Below are positions 58,650 to 64,000 of a DNA stretch of 64,000 nt, piece after piece. The notes beneath the pieces were generated by a model, which saw only the letters and a program-made list of their open reading frames with translations, was not told where the DNA came from and did not search any database. The stretch is from the NCBI GenBank assembly GCA_038501195.1, contig JBBPUQ010000007.1, positions 2,519,501 to 2,583,500 on the forward strand, read 5' to 3'. This DNA comes from Nemania diffusa (taxonomy: Eukaryota; Ascomycota; Sordariomycetes; Xylariales; Xylariaceae). The translations under genes were made by a program, and so were the position numbers. Positions within the stretch are counted from its first letter, which is position 1. Each line of letters begins with the position of its first letter.

Positions 58650-61544
58650 ATGCAGCTCTCGCACACGATGACATGGCGTGGTACTACGGTGCTAGGGGCG
58701 CTGGTGTCTGCGCTCCCGGGAGTCGAGGCCGGGGCGCTGCCAGGCGGTAGCATCGCTAGGGCCATTCCCGCAAATGCCACGGCTTTAGCGAATGATATTG
58801 GACAAGTCCTCACGGTTCCCCTGAAGCGCGTTAATCACAGAGGCGTCGCGACGCCGAGTATAGGGAAGCGGCTTGCTAAGACGGACGTCTTGGGGGTGTT
58901 TGGGGCTGCGTATCTAGCTGAGTGTATGTCTCCCAGTTCGTCAATTCCTTGGGGGCCTGCGACAACGAGTTTCTTGTTTTTAACCAATGTATGAGAGGAG
59001 ATAAGAGGAAGAGGAGAACTTAAATTGCCCGCAATGAAATCTCACACAGCACATACGATGAGAAAGCTAACACAATGAGCAGTAACGATAGGCACAAGCA
59101 GGAACGGGAAGAACCAGGTCGTGGACGTGCTGATAGACACGGGCTCGTTCGAGCTGTGGGTGAACCCGGTTTGCGCGGCGTCGAATGTCCCTGATTTCTG
59201 TCAAGTCTTTGGCCACTACCATCCTGCGCTGTCGTCGACCAGCCGCAAGGTTGGCGATCACGGGTTTAACATCAAGTATGGGTCTGGCCAGGTGAGTGGG
59301 GACTATTACAAGGATGACATCTACATCTCCGGTGAGTTGTGCAGCTTTCCTAGTCTCTGAGACGAAGTTTGGTTCGACGGTTCTGGGAGATATTGGGAGT
59401 TGGGTTGTGGGGGGCGGTTGACATCTAAATTTCACGGTCAGGCTCGAATCTAGATGCTCCCTCCCCTTTTCTGGGTTTCGTAAGGGAACGAAGAATATGC
59501 ATGGATCTTACCTCCATGGAGCAGTTGCTAATGAAACATCGTGGGAATAGGTACGAAGATCAAAGGGCAACAATTTGGCGTGGCGAACACGTCGGACCTC
59601 GTCTGGTTCGGCATCATGGGGCTGGGTCATGGCCAAGGGAACGGGTTCATCAACTACCCTCTAGTCGTCGACTCCCTGGCCGCACAGAAAGTAACGAACA
59701 CAAAGCTATTCAGCATGGACCTCGGTAGACAAACGAACCCAGGAGGTGAGTCGATCTTTAACACCGCACTTCTTATGTGGCATCCTCCAGGATGGTGTGG
59801 AGTTAGAATGCTTGGTACTGACCCCTGGAATAGCCGTCATCACGGGCGAACTGGTCTTCGGAGGCGTAGACAGGAATAAATACGCCGGTTTTCTAAAGAA
59901 GGTTCCGACCGACCCTAAGGATGCGTAAGTCTCCTCCTCCTATCTAGTCCCTCTTACAAAAGGGGATAATCCTCTAACGTGAGCAGGCATTACAAGATAA
60001 CGCTCAACTCGCTCGCGCACCGCGCGCCCGGAGCCGGCTCGACATCCCGCTTCGTAGACTCCAATCTCCCCCTACCTGTGATCGTCGACTCAGGCACGAC
60101 GCTCTCCTTGCTCCCCGAGTCCGTGGTCAGCAAGCTCGCAGCGCAGTTCCCGGGCGCCGTGTCCGACGGGAATGGCGGCTATCGCGTCGACTGCGCATAC
60201 CAAGACCGCGATGGCAGTGTCGATTTTGGCTTCCTCTCGGGAACAGAGACCGTGACTATCAATGTGGCGTACAAGGACTTCATATGGAATAGCGGCGGCG
60301 ACTGCTTCCTCGGCGCTTGGCATAGCAATGAGCTTGACGTTTGGATTCTGGGAGATGCTTTTTTAAGAGGCGCTTATGGTGAGTTTCATTCTCTTTTCTA
60401 AGCCTCAAGCCTTAAAGCCCTAGACATTCCTCCTTTTGAGTTATTGGCTAGACTCCTATGCCCATTTCTCCCTTGAGCCTCGTCATAGAACCCCATAAAC
60501 TAACTATGATCGTTCCGCATAGTCACATTCGATCAGACAAACAACGCGCTATTCATGTCAAACCAAGTCTCTTGCGGCGATGGGCAATCAAAACTGGCGC
60601 CTGTACCAGCCGGGCCAGACGCCGCGGGAAAGATCCCAGGTGCATGTCGAGTGGTTGCCGCTCCGCATGACGAACCTCCGAGCACATCGACATCTTCCGC
60701 GCCATTCCCAGACGGGTCGATCTCAGCCGGCGATGTGCCATCTCCCTCTCTCGGCCCCAGCTTGAACCCCATAGAACCAACGGATCTAAAGACGTTGACC
60801 ATTGCAATTAATCCCTCCCCTTCTTCGCCTGTGGCTTCTACCATACCACCAGCCGAGTCGGGAGCTCCAATGACGACAGTCACGGGCACGGTGACCCGCG
60901 CCGTCGTCTACACGGTAACAGCATGCCCAGATTCCGTGACAGACTGTCCCGCCCGAAACCAAGTCGTCACGCGCTTCGAGACCATCGTCACCTCGTACTG
61001 CCCCGAACACGAGCAGAAGACCGCCACACAGAACCTCATCATCACCTCCGTCGCCGTCCCTGCCGCCCCTGCCCCTAGCAGCGCCCACCCGCCCGCGCTC
61101 GTCACGGAGTCCAGCGCACCAGCCGGCACCCCCCTCACCCGAATCCCTTACACGCGGCCCTGGAACAGCGACGACGGAGAAGGAGGAGAAGTGGGAGAAG
61201 GCGAAGACCAAGAGCAGCGGCAGCAGATGATGATGACGACGGCGTACGCCGCCACGATGACCTACGAGGTGACGTCCTGCAACCCGGCGGCCGCAGGTTG
61301 CACGATCGGCATGACGACGACGCGCGCCTTCACCGTCGTCAAGACCATCCGCGTGCAGCCGCGGCCCACCACCACCTCCTCCTCGCCGCCATCATCAGCA
61401 AACAGCCGCAACACGACGTGGACCACGGCGCAAAACCCCGTGGTCGTCGGCGCTGCCGGCCACTCCGTCGACGACGGCCAGGTGGACAGGCGGTACCTCG
61501 GCGCCGTGTTCGTGTTCGTGTGCGGCCTCATGGTGCTCCTATAG
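58650..61544 (+). CDS. GPI-type aspartic protease with Thr-rich C-terminal module
   Basis: Six exons (58650-58923, 59083-59331, 59551-59745, 59834-59924, 59987-60378, 60523-61544) encode 740 residues. A signal peptide and propeptide precede the pepsin fold. The first catalytic motif is LIDTGSFELWV (Asp110), the flap IKYGSGQVSGDYY, the segment FGIMGLGHGQGN, then VITGELVFGGVDRNKY, and the second motif VIVDSGTTLSLLP (Asp304), both complete. After about residue 400 comes a long Ser/Thr/Pro-rich stalk with two related cysteine modules (VYTVTACPDSVTDCPA and YEVTSCNPAAAGCTIG). It ends in a hydrophobic segment (AVFVFVCGLMVLL), as in GPI-anchored wall proteases of the yapsin type. All introns keep phase. 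It should act at the cell surface or wall; the substrate is unknown. An alternative start is the ATG at 58665. Confidence 0.88.
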
Positions 61545-62662
61545 CCGCAGCCGCCGCCGCCGCCGCCGCCGCCCGACGATGATGACAAAACCATACCAAT
61601 TCCCTCGCGAACCTAGATTAAGTGTCGCGAGCAACAACGGACCCGGGCTTTGCTTGGCATTGGGCCGATAGGATTTTACCTAGCGGGGAATGCCGGAGGA
61701 GGAGGAGGAGGAGGGGGGAGAGATAAAAAGCGTGGAACTAATTTACTGACCTACCTAATTGAGATATCCCGGACGACGAACGCTTGGAGGGAGGGGGAGG
61801 GGGGAATAATATTTACGACGGAGCTTGGAAAAAGCTTAACACGATCACAACCCGGACCTGGCCTTTTGCATTATACATCCTGCAGCGCAAGGCGGATTTA
61901 TTCCGATTCGGTATTTCGGATCGCCGTTCTCATTCGCAGGATCACAGAGCTATTGCTTTTCTCCTTTGTGGTAAATTTTTTTTTCTTTTTTTACTAATTG
62001 GTAATTCAGGATTAGATAAGGGGGACATTTAAGGATTTATAGATAGATCGATAGATACCAGGCCTCGACCGACGGACGCCTCGAGGCATTAATTCAAGCC
62101 ACAATAATCATACTTCAAAGAAAATTTTTTCACCAGCGTCCTCATGAGTTTAATTTCCCCGGTGACTATGAATTACACTCGCCCGGTTCCCCGAGTGGCA
62201 GCAATGGATAAGCGAGGCGCATTTACAGAGACTGAATCTCAGAAATTGAACTATCTGAATGAACGAAACGCCTCCCCGATCCATACGGACAATGAACCCC
62301 TTTCGGGGAAAAAAACAACAACATCGATAGCACGGCTACTCGCTGAACGCGCCTGAACGCCATGTATTTCCCCGGATATAATGTGCCCCACGGCCGACCG
62401 CGCGACAGATAAAACAGGGCCAAAGAAAAAGCCCGCTGTCGTTCACCACCTTCTTGTTGCCCGTGGTACACCCCCGTGTTCGTGAAACCCCCCTCCCGTC
62501 GCTGTCCGAGACCGTGTTCCCGCGCTCATCGCTCATTGATAACCCTAATTCATAGCTCTTCGTCAACCGTGAGGCTCATGACCGGTATCCCCCCATGTTC
62601 TCCTCATAGACTCATCGTACAATCCGTATGTCTCGTTTCTCGCGTTTGTGGCGCGACCGACC
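61545..62662. other. intergenic
   Basis: Between the protease and the Ras-like gene, both 3' ends facing. It holds GCCGCC and GGAGGA short repeats (61550-61571 and 61693-61718). A 70-codon frame from 62144 is not supported by any feature. Confidence 0.55.
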
Positions 62663-63490
62663 CTACCAACACCGCAGACTCCGCCAGAAGCCGTCGCCGC
62701 CCCTCCTTCCGAGCGAACCCCCATCGAACCGCGGCCCACGCACGCCGACACCCCTCTTCTCATCGGGGCCGCCGTCGTCGCGATCGTCGACCAGCGGCGT
62801 GAGCGGCCGCGTGACGCCGCGGCGGTCCATCGTCTCGGGGTTGTCGAGGACGCCGAGCTCGGCGAGCCGGCGCGCCTCGACCACGCGGCGCACGATGAGC
62901 GCGAACGTCTCCTCGATATTAACCTCGAGGCGCGCGCTCGTTTCCATAAAGCCGCAGCCGCGCCGCCGCGCCCACTCGAGGCCCTGCGCCGCCGACACCT
63001 GCCGCGACTCCTGCAGGTCGCACTTGTTGCCCGCGATGATCTTGACCGGCGGCACCACGCGGGCGCCGCCGCTGCTGCGGTCGTGCACGACGCCCAGGCC
63101 GGCCTGGCGCGCGCGCGCGGCGTTGTCGAGGCGCGTCTCAGCCTCCATGTCGATCAGCTCGTTGAAGTAGCTCAGCGCGTCGAGGCTGTCGGCCGACGTA
63201 ATGTCGTAGACGAGTAGGAAGGCGTCGGCGCCGAGGTTCGCCGACGCCCACATGCCGCGGTACTCCTCCTGGCCGGCCGTGTCCGTCAGGCCAAGGTGGT
63301 ACGTCGTGCCGTCGATGCGCCGCGTGATGCTATAGCTGTCCTCGATGGTGGGGTCGTACTCGGACGTCCACTGCGAACGCACGAGACGTAGCGTGATGGA
63401 CGACTTACCGCAGCCGCCGTCGCCGCAGATGGTGATGGAGATAGGAACCGGGGGCTGGCCATTAGCCATGGGCGGCGGTGGATTAACCAT
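62663..63490 (-). CDS. Ras-like small GTPase, no CaaX motif
   Basis: A single exon of 275 residues from the ATG at 63490 (MVNPPPPMANG). All G motifs are present: G1 GDGGCGKSS (residues 23-31), the switch I YDPTIEDSY, G3 DTAGQEEY (70-77) with Gln74 at the Ras Gln61 position, G4 NKCD and G5 ETSA. The effector loop sequence is Ras type. There are two departures: an insertion of about 25 residues between G3 and G4 (around RLDNAARARQAGLG), and a C-terminal extension of ~55 residues ending WRSLRCW, which is not a CaaX box, so normal prenylation is not expected. It may attach to membrane by palmitoylation of the Cys near the end, or be soluble. It belongs to a fungal Ras-like group whose role is uncertain; signalling in growth or development is inferred. 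Confidence 0.88.
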   Translation of the reverse strand: MVNPPPPMANGQPPVPISITICGDGGCGKSSITLRLVRSQWTSEYDPTIEDSYSITRRIDGTTYHLGLTDTAGQEEYRGMWASANLGADAFLLVYDITSADSLDALSYFNELIDMEAETRLDNAARARQAGLGVVHDRSSGGARVVPPVKIIAGNKCDLQESRQVSAAQGLEWARRRGCGFMETSARLEVNIEETFALIVRRVVEARRLAELGVLDNPETMDRRGVTRPLTPLVDDRDDGGPDEKRGVGVRGPRFDGGSLGRRGGDGFWRSLRCW

Positions 63491-64000
63491 CTCGTGGGTC
63501 TTTTGAGGGGTTTTCTTTCGCTTTTCGTGATGGGGCTCGCTGTGGTCTTGGTTCTTATGTTTCCTGACTGGGAGATATATGAATATATAGATGGATGGAT
63601 AGATGGAGGTATGGATTCGAGTCGACGTGGAAGCACCAGCCGAGTTGAGCTTTTCGACTCGGTTTTGGGAGGAGAAACGAGTGTTGCGCCGAGGTGACAA
63701 ACAGTAACAACAACAAGCTAGCCGAGGGAAATCGTCCGTGTACCTATGCGACTCTTATGTATCCGACAGAGCAAACGAGGGGTCGATGAAGAAGCAATGT
63801 GCGGTGTCGTGACCGGCAGCCAGCGTGCTTTGTAAGTTTTTCGATTTTCGGCTGTTCCCAACTTTTTCTTTTCACGTTTGCTTTTCCTTTGCTAAGTGCC
63901 CCCGTTATGGCAGGCAGGTCAACTCAGTTATGTTGTTGGTGTAGGTACCTATCTATGTAGGTCCTAGTCTAGCGACTAGTCTAGTGCAGAACAACCTCAA
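63491..64000. other. 5' region of the Ras-like gene
   Basis: The promoter and leader of the Ras-like gene. A short ATGGATGGAT-type repeat lies near 63591-63613. No other gene is visible before the window ends. Confidence 0.5.

Noticed and set aside
62144..62356. 70-codon frame starting with an ATG
   Set aside because: Hydrophilic, without signal peptide, domain or homologue that I recognise; expected by chance in a 1-kb gap.
62628..63217. Plus-strand frames of 180-189 codons opposite the Ras-like gene
   Set aside because: Antisense shadows; the minus strand contains all five GTPase motifs.
1..64000. CRISPR arrays, rRNA genes, prokaryotic operons
   Set aside because: No regularly spaced direct repeats, no rRNA core sequences, and the genes are spliced eukaryotic ones.

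Overview
The window looks like nuclear DNA of a filamentous ascomycete (Pezizomycotina, most likely Sordariomycetes). Genes are split by short introns of roughly 50-170 bases with GT..AG borders and CTAAC-like branch points. The gene content is typical of this group: a QDE-2 type Argonaute, HET-domain proteins, a secreted lipoxygenase, a gEgh16-type secreted protein, a Zn2Cys6 regulator, GPI-type aspartic proteases and a DUF3176 membrane protein. Exon coordinates were placed by hand from splice sites and reading phase; every complete model closes in frame.

Layout. 0-9 kb: a gEgh16-like secreted protein (+), flavocytochrome b2 type L-lactate dehydrogenase (-) and the histone chaperone Asf1 (-). 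9-19 kb: a gene-poor stretch, a secreted lipoxygenase (+), then decayed DNA: a HET-domain pseudogene (-), a decayed copy of a small transposon, and remains of a polytopic membrane protein gene (+). 19-34 kb: the cleavage/polyadenylation factor Rna14 (+), a wrecked MFS transporter (-), an isochorismatase-family hydrolase (-), an intact HET-domain gene (+) followed by an intact 640-bp hAT-like MITE with 24-bp terminal inverted repeats and an 8-bp target duplication, a Zn2Cys6 regulator (+) and a GPI-type aspartic protease (-). 34-47 kb: a DUF3176 membrane protein (-), an intron-bearing argininosuccinate synthase pseudogene (+), a long pyrimidine-rich non-coding stretch, and an eight-exon Argonaute with an intact DEDH site (+). 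47-64 kb: a four-span membrane protein with a long low-complexity tail (+), a 56-residue secreted protein (-), a Rieske/DUF455 ferritin-like fusion (+), an AMMECR1 protein (+), a second GPI-type aspartic protease (+) and a Ras-like GTPase without a CaaX box (-).

The genes do not form one pathway. Housekeeping genes (Asf1, Rna14, AMMECR1) alternate with secreted or accessory genes and with a graveyard of inactivated duplicates. The strongest theme is genome defence. Two relics (argininosuccinate synthase and the HET gene) carry stop codons mostly explained by C-to-T or G-to-A change where a Gln, Trp or Arg codon is expected, which is the signature of repeat-induced point mutation (RIP), and an RNA-silencing Argonaute lies about 4 kb from one of them. 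No CRISPR array, rRNA or convincing tRNA was seen.
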